Source: Clostridia bacterium (lineage in GTDB: Bacteria > Bacillota_A > Clostridia > Oscillospirales > SIG627). From it: a stretch of DNA of 7,359 nt. Positions 1 to 5,792 of this stretch are shown piece after piece; positions within the stretch are counted from its first letter, which is position 1; each line of letters begins with the position of its first letter. The DNA lies in the NCBI GenBank assembly GCA_017508505.1, contig JAFVYT010000044.1:1-7359 (forward strand), in the 5' to 3' direction. Under the pieces are notes generated by a model that did not search any database, was not told the DNA's origin, and worked only from the letters and a program-made list of their open reading frames with translations. Position numbers and translations under genes: made by a program.

Positions 1-108
1 CTGCTCCCGCCGAGGAAGCTGCTCCCGCCGAGGAAGCTGCTCCCGCCGAGGAAGCTGCTCCCGCCGAGGAAGCTGCTCCCGCCGAGGAAGCTGCTCCCGC
101 CGAGGAAG
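1..108 (+). repeat. Six perfect tandem copies of an 18-bp unit
   Basis: The unit CTGCTCCCGCCGAGGAAG occurs six times end to end without a single mismatch, and the array probably continues to the left of the window. The unit is a multiple of three, so gain or loss of copies keeps the reading frame and only changes the length of the APAEEA tail. Perfect identity, including third codon positions, points to recent copy-number change by slippage or unequal recombination. Such an array may also be mis-sized in short-read assemblies. Confidence 0.97.
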
Positions 109-122
109 CAAAGGCTGAGTAA
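1..122 (+). CDS. C-terminal tail of an unidentified protein with APAEEA repeats (5' end outside window)
   Basis: The plus-strand frame starting at base 3 reads GCT CCC GCC GAG GAA GCT over and over, giving repeated Ala-Pro-Ala-Glu-Glu-Ala, and ends in AKAE before a TAA stop at 120-122. Only the tail is in the window, so the protein cannot be named. Acidic Ala/Pro/Glu-rich tails of this kind are common low-complexity extensions on abundant bacterial proteins, including some ribosomal and cell-envelope proteins; that is general knowledge and not an identification. The tail is probably disordered and strongly acidic. A textbook terminator starts about 20 bases after the stop, which supports this being a real gene end on this strand. 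Confidence 0.75.
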   Translation, partial: APAEEAAPAEEAAPAEEAAPAEEAAPAEEAAPAEEAKAE

Positions 123-140
123 AGAAAAAGCGGAAAATAA

Positions 141-177
141 AAATCCCACCGTATTCGGTGGGATTTTTTGTTTTTTT
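141..177. terminator. Bidirectional intrinsic terminator between the tail gene and the cassette
   Basis: An 11-bp perfect stem (141-151 with 156-166, AAATCCCACCG against CGGTGGGATTT) closes a TATT loop and is followed on the plus strand by T6-G-T7. On the minus strand the hairpin is followed by a T-rich run (complement of 136-143), so it can also end transcription of the leftward cassette genes that stop at 189. Confidence 0.93.
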
Positions 178-188
178 GTTAGGGTGTT

Positions 189-410
189 TTAATAATAGTA
201 ACTGCCGAAAGAATCGCCGTATTTCAGTACTGCATATGTTTGCATTGCTTCCGCTACTTCTCCGGAAAGAGTCAGTTTTTCGGTATTCGCATCAAATTTT
301 ATAGTCAAAGTACCGGTATCATAAAAATCATAAATGTCATAGGCATTGGGACGATACTTACAGTTGAAAGTAAAGGTGTAGGTGGTGCCCGACTCTTTGT
401 ATTCGTCCAA
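189..410 (-). pseudogene. Orphaned C-terminal segment in the same frame as the membrane protein
   Basis: A 73-residue frame can start at a TTG (410-408), but the frame is open back to the TAA at 518-516, giving 108 codons directly after the membrane protein's stop and in phase with it. The TTG has no ribosome binding site. The translated sequence looks like real protein: alternating polar and aromatic residues (TYTFTF, YDIYDFYDTG, TLTIKF) suggest a small beta-rich domain, and it ends in GSYYY. The likeliest reading is the last part of the outside domain, cut off by a nonsense mutation. A separately translated small protein is possible but not supported by any signal I see. Confidence 0.45.
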
Positions 411-515
411 CTTTGAGTCTACGATACAAACGCCTATCAGATCGTAAACGGTAGAGTTATAGATTCTAATGGTTATCAGTGCTTTATCCAGTTTGGTTAA
501 TGCAAGCTGCTTTAC

Positions 516-1232
516 TTATTCTTTATGATAATTATACTTTGCCGTTTTCAGTTCGGGTTGATTTTGCTCCAAACTCTGCATTAACTGTTGGAAAAGAGAA
601 CGGTTTTCATCCTCTTTGCTTTGTTCTGAATCCAGGTAGCTTACCAAATGCAAATAAAGGTTAGAAATGTTTTCCGTAGAGTAAGTATCTGTTCCCCAGG
701 TGATACTATTTTCATCGGTAAAATAAAAATCTTTTCCTGTTAAACTAACGTGTTTGCCGAAAGGATTGACAGAAAATTCTACCGGGTAATATTCACCGAT
801 GCAGAGAGAAGAAGTAATAGAGTTTGAGTCGGATGGAACAGTATAGCTCCAAATAAAATATTGGCTTGCTTCTTCGTCAAAAATCAAAGCGTTACCGGTG
901 ATCGAGCCGCCCAAAGAGATATAGAAGTCATCGTCGACGTATGTTTTTCCGGCAACTTTGGAAGGCATTTCTTCTACCAAAGGGCTACGCTGAATAAAGC
1001 GGGAAACACAAAGGATTCCGATGACAAGAGCTACAAGTGTTACAAGGCCAATGACGCCAAGCAGAGGATATTTTATTAACAAGTTTTTTCTTTTGCGGAT
1101 GGATTCCTGTTTTTTGACTTCCATCATTTCGTAGAGAAGCGAACGATGGGGATCGAGTTCCTTCGATTCGATTTCTTTTTCGGAAAGGAATTCATCAAAG
1201 AAATCTCCGTATGCGCTTTTTAAATTCTTCAT
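516..1232 (-). CDS. Single-pass membrane protein of unknown function, downstream part of the EVE-like locus
   Basis: The frame is open from 1370 (TTG) to the TAA at 516-518. An independent product would most simply start at the ATG at 1232-1230, giving 238 residues, but no purine-rich binding site precedes it, which favours it being the continuation of the frameshifted upstream gene. Residues 1-55 are charged and cytoplasmic in character, with a basic stretch (KKQESIRKRK, 40-49). Residues 56-79 form one clear transmembrane helix, so positive-inside logic places the remaining ~155 residues outside. The outer part is rich in Ser, Tyr, Asp and beta-prone segments, has no motif I can name, and ends in Gln/Glu/Lys-rich sequence. 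Its AT-rich codons differ sharply from pgk and later genes, suggesting acquisition by transfer. Confidence 0.6.
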   Translation of the reverse strand: MKNLKSAYGDFFDEFLSEKEIESKELDPHRSLLYEMMEVKKQESIRKRKNLLIKYPLLGVIGLVTLVALVIGILCVSRFIQRSPLVEEMPSKVAGKTYVDDDFYISLGGSITGNALIFDEEASQYFIWSYTVPSDSNSITSSLCIGEYYPVEFSVNPFGKHVSLTGKDFYFTDENSITWGTDTYSTENISNLYLHLVSYLDSEQSKEDENRSLFQQLMQSLEQNQPELKTAKYNYHKE

Positions 1233-1270
1233 ACTGCCGATTTTTTGAAATTCACAGCCACAGCAAAAAC

Positions 1271-1651
1271 TTAAATCATTTTTTTCAAAACTGGGATTGG
1301 AAAACGTGGGTATGCTTCCGATTGAATTGTGGCAATATAGTGCAGATCTTTTTGGGGATGTTTGATCCAAACCAAATCGCCTTTACGCATTTCCAATAGA
1401 GTTTTCTTTGATTCTTCCAAAGCCGGATTTTCCAGTCCACTATTAATAAAATCTGTAAAGCCGATTCCAATACAATGATTTTTCAAACAGAAATTAAACT
1501 TTTCAAGAGTGGCATTTTTGTTTGAAAATCCTTTTCCGTTTTTAAGATTGATGCTAAACAAACGTGTGTTTTTCTGTTCCTCATTGAGAGAAAAAGGAAC
1601 TTTTTCAATAATTTTCTCTTTTTCTACAGGTGTTTTTGGTTTATTTTTCAT
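1271..1651 (-). CDS. EVE/PUA-like domain protein, N-terminal part (truncated by frameshift)
   Basis: 126 residues from the ATG at 1651-1649. I chose this start over an upstream TTG at 1705 because AAGGAGA lies at 1664-1658, six bases before the ATG, and because the upstream codons overlap the promoter and operators. After a lysine-rich lead (1-30) comes a pattern I associate with EVE-like domains of the PUA superfamily: FSINL (32-36), a conserved F-C-L-x-N-x-x-x-G-I-G-F stretch (54-65), then RKGDLVWIKHP (89-99) and HYIATI (104-109). EVE and EVE-like domains are thought to read modified bases in nucleic acids and often occur in defence-type loci. After residue about 111 the frame yields unlike sequence and stops at 1271, while the expected continuation lies in the neighbouring frame. 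Expression is probably controlled by the divergent XRE protein. As it stands the domain is incomplete and likely non-functional. Confidence 0.7.
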   Translation of the reverse strand: MKNKPKTPVEKEKIIEKVPFSLNEEQKNTRLFSINLKNGKGFSNKNATLEKFNFCLKNHCIGIGFTDFINSGLENPALEESKKTLLEMRKGDLVWIKHPQKDLHYIATIQSEAYPRFPIPVLKKMI

Positions 1652-1673
1652 TTTTTTTCTCCTTACGTCGATG

Positions 1674-1690
1674 TGTAACAAATTGTTACA
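1674..1690. promoter_or_regulatory. Palindromic operator, promoter-downstream copy
   Basis: TGTAACA-AAT-TGTTACA is an inverted repeat with 7-bp arms and a 3-bp centre. It covers the predicted transcription start of the minus-strand EVE-like locus (about 1689). An identical 17-bp sequence lies 24 bases to the right (centre to centre). The adjacent XRE regulator is the obvious candidate binder; that link is inference. Confidence 0.8.
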
Positions 1691-1694
1691 TTTT

Positions 1695-1717
1695 AATTGT
1701 AACAAATTGTTACAATT
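1695..1717. promoter_or_regulatory. Palindromic operator, promoter-core copy with extended arms
   Basis: The same 17-bp core (1698-1714) as the left copy, but the symmetry extends to 10-bp arms (AATTGTAACA and TGTTACAATT) around the AAT centre. It covers the spacer and most of the -10 box of the minus-strand promoter and lies where a -35 element for the plus-strand regulator gene could sit. Binding here would block the minus-strand promoter and could also autoregulate the regulator. Confidence 0.85.
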
Positions 1718-1724
1718 AAGTCAA
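1696..1724 (-). promoter_or_regulatory. Sigma-70/SigA-type promoter for the EVE-like locus
   Basis: On the minus strand TTGACT (1724-1719) is separated by exactly 17 bases from TACAAT (1701-1696), each one mismatch from consensus. Start of transcription would fall near 1689, leaving a leader of about 38 bases that contains the AAGGAGA site before the ATG at 1651. The strength of the match together with the overlapping palindromes indicates a strong promoter that is normally held off. Confidence 0.8.
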
Positions 1725-1752
1725 GGGTAAATAAAACGAGTGGAGATTTTTA

Positions 1753-1953
1753 ATGAAAATGAAGGGGCTTTCGGCTATTCGCAAGAAAAAAGGATATAGC
1801 CAGTTAAAAGTTGCAATGGACTTATCTATTAGTAGGGAGAGTCTTTCTTTTTATGAAAATGGAAGACGAAGTCCCGACATTGAATTGCTGTGTCGCTTTT
1901 CAGATTATTTTAATGTTTCCATTGATTATTTGATACGTGGTGAAGAGAAATAA
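1753..1953 (+). CDS. Cro/CI-type XRE-family transcriptional regulator
   Basis: 66 residues, essentially a single helix-turn-helix domain. It begins with LSAIRKKKGYSQLKVAMDL (helices 1-2, with the typical Gly-Tyr-Ser-Gln turn), followed by the recognition helix region SISRESLSFYENGRRSPD and then IELLCRFSDYFNVSIDYLI, the classic XRE ending. It has no ligand or protease domain, so it resembles small Cro-like or plasmid/phage and toxin-antitoxin-type repressors. The start is the ATG at 1753, with GGAG at 1742-1745 seven bases upstream. It is divergent from the EVE-like locus; the two palindromes between them are its probable binding sites, and it likely represses that locus and possibly itself. 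It has its own terminator. The AT-rich composition matches the cassette and not the core genes to the right. Confidence 0.92.
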   Translation: MKMKGLSAIRKKKGYSQLKVAMDLSISRESLSFYENGRRSPDIELLCRFSDYFNVSIDYLIRGEEK

Positions 1954-1987
1954 AACCTGACTCGCTTTGCGACAGGTTTTTATTTTT
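1952..1987 (+). terminator. Intrinsic terminator after the XRE regulator gene
   Basis: AAAACCTG (1952-1959) pairs with CAGGTTTT (1973-1980), continued by TCG/CGA (1962-1964 with 1970-1972) after a 2-base bulge and closing a 5-base loop, followed by TATTTTTT. It overlaps the stop codon of the regulator and insulates pgk from the cassette. Confidence 0.85.
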
Positions 1988-2031
1988 TGCTTGAAAACTT
2001 TTGTATTTTGATAAATTTTGGATAAAATCTC

Positions 2032-2060
2032 TTGCGTAAAAATATACCTTATGATATGAT
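2032..2060 (+). promoter_or_regulatory. pgk: Promoter of the pgk-tpiA operon
   Basis: TTGCGT (2032-2037) is separated by 17 bases from TATGAT (2055-2060). A second overlapping TATGAT sits at 2050-2055. Initiation would fall near 2067, giving a leader of about 28 bases, which rules out an in-frame ATG-less extension of pgk to 2032 and supports the start at 2095. Confidence 0.7.
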
Positions 2061-2094
2061 AGAAGGAAAGAAATGGAAAGAAAGGGATACTATT

Positions 2095-3384
2095 ATGAAC
2101 AAAAAGTCTGTAAAAGATGTTGAAGTCCGCGGTAAGAGAGTTTTCGTTCGTTGCGATTTCAACGTACCGATGAAGGATGGCAAGATCACCAGCGATAAGA
2201 GAATCGCCGGCGCTGTTCCCACCATTCAGTACCTGCTTGACAACGGCGCAAAGGTCATTCTTTGCTCCCATATGGGCAAGCCCCATAACATTTTCACCGA
2301 AGGCTTCGGTCTGACCAAGAAGGAAAAGAAGGAAGTGGAGAAGCTTCCCGAGGCAGAGCAGGCAGCCGCAAAGGCCGCTTATCTTGCCAAGGCCGCCGAT
2401 GATCAGAAGAAGCTGACCCTGAAGCCCGTTGCAGACCGTCTCAACGAGTATCTTGGAAATAAGGTTACCTTTGCTGCCGATATCATCGGTGAGGACGCAA
2501 AGGCTAAGGTTGCCGCTCTCAAGGAGGGCGAGGCTGTCCTTCTGGAGAACGTTCGCTTCGACGCAAGAGAAGAGAAGAACGGTGCAGATTTCGCCGAGGC
2601 TCTCGCTTCCATGGCTGACCTCTTCGTCAACGACGCGTTCGGTACCGCACACCGCGCACACGCCTCTACCGAGGGCATTTCCCACTACATTCCCGCCGTT
2701 TCCGGCCTGCTCATCGACAAGGAGATCACCTTTATGGGTGGTGCTCTGGAGGCTCCCGAGCATCCCTTCGTTGCCATTCTCGGCGGCGCAAAGGTTTCCG
2801 ATAAGATCGGCGTGATCACCAACCTCATCGACAAGGTTGACACCATCATCATCGGCGGTGCTATGGCATACACCTTCCTGAAGGCTCAGGGCGGCAAGAT
2901 CGGCACCTCTCTGTGCGAGGACGATAAGATGGATCTGGCTCTCGACCTCATCGCAAAGGCTGAGGCAAAGGGCGTGAAGTTCCTGATCCCCGTGGACAAC
3001 AAGTGCGGCGCTGCCTTCGACAACGATGCCGAGAGCGTGACCTGCGCTTCCAATGAGGTTCCCGACGGATTTATGGGTCTTGACATCGGACCCGAGACCA
3101 TCAAGCTCTACACCGAGGCTGTGAAGGATGCCAAGACGGTGATCTGGAACGGACCCATGGGCGTTTCCGAGTTTGAGAACTATGCAGCAGGCACCCGTGC
3201 CGTGGCGCAGGCCGTGGCCGAGAGCGACGCCATCTCCATCGTAGGCGGCGGCGACTCCACTGCAGCCATTGAAAAGCTCGGCTTTGCCGATAAGATCACC
3301 CACATTTCCACCGGCGGTGGTGCAAGCCTCGAGTTCCTCGAAGGAAAAGAGCTTCCCGGTATCGCTTGTCTGGAAGACAAATAA
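2095..3384 (+). CDS. pgk: Phosphoglycerate kinase
   Basis: Cytoplasmic glycolytic enzyme transferring phosphate from 1,3-bisphosphoglycerate to ADP. The 429-residue product has the full signature: [11 protein letters not shown] (17-26, with the D21/N23 substrate residues), SHMGKP (58-63), ENVRF (151-155), GTAHRAHAS (183-191), LGGAKVSDK (229-237), GPETI (332-336), [11 protein letters not shown] (351-361), GGGDST (384-389) and [15 protein letters not shown] (403-417). The start is ATG 2095, preceded by AAAGGG at 2081-2086 and placed just after the predicted promoter; the frame is open further upstream but would overlap the promoter. The protein is longer than the usual ~390-415 residues because of a Lys/Glu/Ala-rich insertion at about residues 66-106, after SHMGKP and before [10 protein letters not shown]. 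It is co-transcribed with tpiA, whose binding site overlaps the pgk stop. Confidence 0.98.
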   Translation: MNKKSVKDVEVRGKRVFVRCDFNVPMKDGKITSDKRIAGAVPTIQYLLDNGAKVILCSHMGKPHNIFTEGFGLTKKEKKEVEKLPEAEQAAAKAAYLAKAADDQKKLTLKPVADRLNEYLGNKVTFAADIIGEDAKAKVAALKEGEAVLLENVRFDAREEKNGADFAEALASMADLFVNDAFGTAHRAHASTEGISHYIPAVSGLLIDKEITFMGGALEAPEHPFVAILGGAKVSDKIGVITNLIDKVDTIIIGGAMAYTFLKAQGGKIGTSLCEDDKMDLALDLIAKAEAKGVKFLIPVDNKCGAAFDNDAESVTCASNEVPDGFMGLDIGPETIKLYTEAVKDAKTVIWNGPMGVSEFENYAAGTRAVAQAVAESDAISIVGGGDSTAAIEKLGFADKITHISTGGGASLEFLEGKELPGIACLEDK

Positions 3385-3394
3385 GGAGGGTATT

Positions 3395-4150
3395 ATGAGA
3401 AAGACGATTATTGCCGGCAACTGGAAGATGAATAAGACCCCTTCCGAGGCCGCTGAGCTCGCCGCTGCCATCGCGCAGATCGAGGGTGCAAAGTGCGAGG
3501 TTGTGATTTGCCCCCCCTTCGTGGATCTCTTCTTTGCCAAGAAGGCCATCGAGGGCTCTAACGTAAAGCTCGGTGCACAGAACTGCCACTGGAAGGAGTC
3601 CGGTGCCTTCACCGGCGAGATCAGCGCAGATATGCTGATTGAGGCAGGCTGTGACTACGTGATTATCGGTCACTCCGAGAGGAGACAGTATTTCGGTGAA
3701 ACGGACGAGACCGTAAATCTTCGCACCAAGGCCGCTCTGGCTAAGGGGCTGAAGGTCATCGTTTGTGTCGGCGAGACCCGCGAGGAGAGAGAGGGTGGCG
3801 TGACCGAGAAGGTCATCGACCGTCAGATCCGCCTTGGTCTGGCTGATCTTACTGCAGAAGAGATGGCAAACGTGGTCATCGCCTACGAGCCCGTTTGGGC
3901 CATCGGTACCGGTCTTACCGCTACCAACGAGCAGGCTGAGGAGGTTTGCAAGTTCATCCGTGAGCTGATTGCCACTCTCTTTAACAAGGACGTGGCAGAG
4001 GAAACCACCATTCAGTACGGCGGCTCTATGAACGCCGGTAACTGCGCGGATCTTCTGGCAATGCCCAATATCGACGGCGGCCTCATCGGCGGCGCGGCAC
4101 TCAAGCCCGCTGATTTCGCTACCATCGTAGCAGCAGGCAGCGCAAATTGA
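3395..4150 (+). CDS. tpiA: Triose-phosphate isomerase
   Basis: Interconverts dihydroxyacetone phosphate and glyceraldehyde 3-phosphate in the cytoplasm. The 251 residues match the usual family length. Visible motifs are AGNWKMN (7-13, catalytic K11), IIGHSERR (90-97, catalytic H93), YEPVWAIGTG (164-173, catalytic E165 and the flexible lid loop), QYGGSMN (207-213) and GGLIGGAAL (228-236), the last two forming the phosphate-binding part of the barrel. The start is ATG 3395, with AAGGAGG at 3383-3389 overlapping the pgk stop codon. The frame is open upstream inside pgk, but no start there has a comparable site. It lies 10 bases after pgk, so the two are one transcription unit; a hairpin follows directly after the stop. 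Phosphoglycerate mutase, a frequent next gene in clostridial operons of this type, is not present. Confidence 0.98.
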   Translation: MRKTIIAGNWKMNKTPSEAAELAAAIAQIEGAKCEVVICPPFVDLFFAKKAIEGSNVKLGAQNCHWKESGAFTGEISADMLIEAGCDYVIIGHSERRQYFGETDETVNLRTKAALAKGLKVIVCVGETREEREGGVTEKVIDRQIRLGLADLTAEEMANVVIAYEPVWAIGTGLTATNEQAEEVCKFIRELIATLFNKDVAEETTIQYGGSMNAGNCADLLAMPNIDGGLIGGAALKPADFATIVAAGSAN

Positions 4151-4156
4151 CAACGG

Positions 4157-4190
4157 AAGGAAGCGGCAGATTTCTGCCGCTTCCTTTTCT
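4157..4190 (+). terminator. Strong hairpin after tpiA
   Basis: A 13-bp perfect stem (4157-4169 with 4174-4186, AAGGAAGCGGCAG against CTGCCGCTTCCTT) closes an ATTT loop and runs into TTTTCT. It begins 6 bases after the tpiA stop, and the next gene's ribosome binding site (4194-4200) follows almost at once. It is either a partial terminator or a hairpin that protects the 3' end of the glycolytic mRNA. Confidence 0.85.
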
Positions 4191-4206
4191 TACAAAGGAG
4201 CAAGCA

Positions 4207-4899
4207 TTGAAAAAACTATCCTTTTCCCGGCTTTTTTCCAGGCGAAAAAGCCCCTACGACGAGGAGGGGCTCGACGGATACGATTGGTACGAGGGGCAGA
4301 CCCGTTGGCCGCTGACCCGCATTATGGAGGTTTCCTTCGGAATCATCAGCGTCATCGTTTGGGTGATCATTCTTTTTCGCATTTTCACCTCAGGGGATGC
4401 GGAGTATGAGAAGATGGTTCTTCTGAACGATGCCGCCGCGGAGCACTATCCCGCAGAGGTAATGCGCATCCACGCCTCCACAGAGGGGCAGGAGGACGGC
4501 TCCGTATTGGTCTATTATCCCGTATATCTGGAAAAAACGGAGAATCTGCAGCTGACGGCCCGCGTCCGCCGCCGTGCCCTGCCTCCCGGAGAGGGGGAGC
4601 TCGGCTATACCTTCGTCCTGCGGAAAAGCAGTGAGGAGGGGGACCTCTTTTACAACGTCTCCTATCACAGCATGAAGAAGAATATTTCCTATAATTTCTA
4701 CCGTCTTTGCTTTGAGGGAGTAGAGTGGGACGAGGACGCGGTGTATACCTTCCTTGTGTTTGACGAGGGCTATGCGTCATCCTCCTCGCAGGAGCCGTAT
4801 CCTTCCACCGAGGCTCGCTTCCGCTTTACCGTTTATAATTCCGATACCTACGTAGCTCCGACCATTCCGAGTGACGGTGTCTTTAAAAGGGCACCGTAA
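4207..4899 (+). CDS. Single-pass membrane protein of unknown function
   Basis: 230 residues starting at TTG 4207, chosen because AAAGGAG (4194-4200) sits six bases upstream; a longer frame from TTG 4147 would run through the tpiA terminator. The N-terminal ~38 residues are basic and then acidic/aromatic (RLFSRRK, YDEEGLDGYDWYEG) and likely cytoplasmic. Residues about 39-60 form one transmembrane helix. The remaining ~170 residues should be outside and look like a beta-rich domain: alternating segments such as SVLVYYPVYL, YTFVLRK, YTFLVFDEGY and ARFRFTVYNSD. I do not recognise a named family and see no catalytic motif or lipobox. The base composition matches the flanking core genes. It is separated from the transporter gene by only 8 bases, so it probably shares that operon. 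Confidence 0.85.
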   Translation: MKKLSFSRLFSRRKSPYDEEGLDGYDWYEGQTRWPLTRIMEVSFGIISVIVWVIILFRIFTSGDAEYEKMVLLNDAAAEHYPAEVMRIHASTEGQEDGSVLVYYPVYLEKTENLQLTARVRRRALPPGEGELGYTFVLRKSSEEGDLFYNVSYHSMKKNISYNFYRLCFEGVEWDEDAVYTFLVFDEGYASSSSQEPYPSTEARFRFTVYNSDTYVAPTIPSDGVFKRAP

Positions 4900-4907
4900 G
4901 GGCTGAG

Positions 4908-5774
4908 ATGAAACGGAATTATCTTTTGGCAGGGATCACCATTTTTCTTTGGTCCACCATTTCCACCGTTTCCAAGCTCCTGCTTGAAGCGATGAACAGC
5001 TTTCAGGTGCTGTGTGTCAGCGCTCTGTTTGCTTTTCTCTTTCTCTTCCTTTGGAATCTTTTTCGGGGAAATTTAAAGGCGTGCAAACGCCTTTCTCTCA
5101 AGGATTACGGGATCCTCGCCTTGATCGGGCTTCCCGGCACCTTTCTGTATTACGTTTTTTTGTATTCGGGGACGGCTCGGATGGCGGCCTCTCAGGCCTT
5201 CATTATCAATTACCTATGGCCCATTATGAGTGTGAGCTTTGCGGTCCTTCTGATCGGGGAGAGGATGACCGCCCGCAAGTCGCTTGCCATCGCCCTTTCC
5301 TTTTTGGGAGTTGCGGTGGTAGCGGGGGAGGGGCTTCTGGGCTTTCAGACGAACACTCTAATGGGGGCGCTGTTCTGTATCCTTGCGGCGATCAGCTACG
5401 GCCTTTTTACTGCCTTGAACCAGAAATACAGCTACGACAAAAGCATTGCCACGATGGTGAGCTGCTTCGTTTCCTTCCTTTTGTCCTTGGTGATTTGTCT
5501 TGCCACCGGGGCAGAATTCGACCTGACCCTCGGTCAAGTGGGTGGCCTTGCCTGGAACGGAATTTTTGTGATGGGCGTTGCTACGACATTGTGGGCCATC
5601 GCGCTGGAGTCGGGCAATACCGCAAGGATCTCCAATCTTGCGTATATTACCCCCTTTCTCTCTCTGGTCTGGAACCTTTTGGTCTTAAAGGAGACCCCGA
5701 GTCCCTTTGCGATCCTCGGACTTATTTTGATCGTCCTTGGGATTTTTGTGCAATTAAAGAATAAAAAAGAATGA
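4908..5774 (+). CDS. EamA/DMT-family transporter
   Basis: 288 residues with ten predicted transmembrane helices (about 5-25, 32-52, 66-86, 95-117, 124-142, 151-171, 182-200, 212-232, 240-260, 265-283) arranged as two homologous five-helix halves, the hallmark of the drug/metabolite transporter superfamily. The two halves show the family's repeated end pattern: NYLWPIMSVSFAVLLIGE (101-118) in the first and LAYITPFLSLVWNLLVLKE (244-262) in the second, each followed by another helix. Such proteins move small metabolites, often amino acids or related compounds, out of or into the cell; substrate cannot be read from sequence. The ATG at 4908 has a modest AAGGG (4898-4902) overlapping the previous stop. 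The next gene starts 15-18 bases on, so the transporter and the M20 hydrolase are probably made together and may act on the same compound. Confidence 0.93.
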   Translation: MKRNYLLAGITIFLWSTISTVSKLLLEAMNSFQVLCVSALFAFLFLFLWNLFRGNLKACKRLSLKDYGILALIGLPGTFLYYVFLYSGTARMAASQAFIINYLWPIMSVSFAVLLIGERMTARKSLAIALSFLGVAVVAGEGLLGFQTNTLMGALFCILAAISYGLFTALNQKYSYDKSIATMVSCFVSFLLSLVICLATGAEFDLTLGQVGGLAWNGIFVMGVATTLWAIALESGNTARISNLAYITPFLSLVWNLLVLKETPSPFAILGLILIVLGIFVQLKNKKE

Positions 5775-5792
5775 TTTTTAGGAGGCATTATG

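Larger units (their letters stand above)
189..1651 (-). pseudogene. Probable broken gene: EVE-like domain, transmembrane helix, outside domain
   Basis: Three minus-strand pieces look like parts of one gene. The first (1651 to 1271) begins an EVE/PUA-like domain. From about 1345 leftward the next conserved part of that domain (NDLSFCCGCEFQKIG) appears in the -1 frame, consistent with loss of one base. That frame runs through a transmembrane helix to a TAA at 516-518. The same frame then stays open for 108 codons to the TAA at 189-191, with composition like the part before the stop. Neither downstream piece has a convincing ribosome binding site at its candidate start (1232, 1370 or 410). The frameshift call rests on remembered family pattern and not on an alignment. 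Sequencing error, recent mutation, or separate genes are the alternatives. A bidirectional terminator follows at 177-141. Confidence 0.55.

Noticed and set aside
1..108. Tandem repeats as a CRISPR array
   Set aside because: The 18-bp units are directly adjacent with no spacers and encode a protein tail.
1271..1300. Programmed -1 ribosomal frameshift site in the EVE-like gene
   Set aside because: No X-XXY-YYZ heptamer in the zero frame and no clear downstream pseudoknot; a simple deletion explains the data better.
1649..1705. Longer start (TTG at 1705) for the EVE-like protein
   Set aside because: It would place the start inside the operator and upstream of the predicted transcription start; ATG 1651 has a proper AAGGAGA site.
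1900..3612. Very long minus-strand open frame (570 codons) across pgk
   Set aside because: It is antisense to pgk and tpiA, low in complexity and Leu/Gly-rich, with no family resemblance; it reflects codon bias of the real genes.
5075..5094. 8-bp perfect inverted repeat AAAGGCGT/ACGCCTTT followed by pyrimidines
   Set aside because: It lies inside the well-supported EamA coding frame and has no T run, so I do not call it a terminator.
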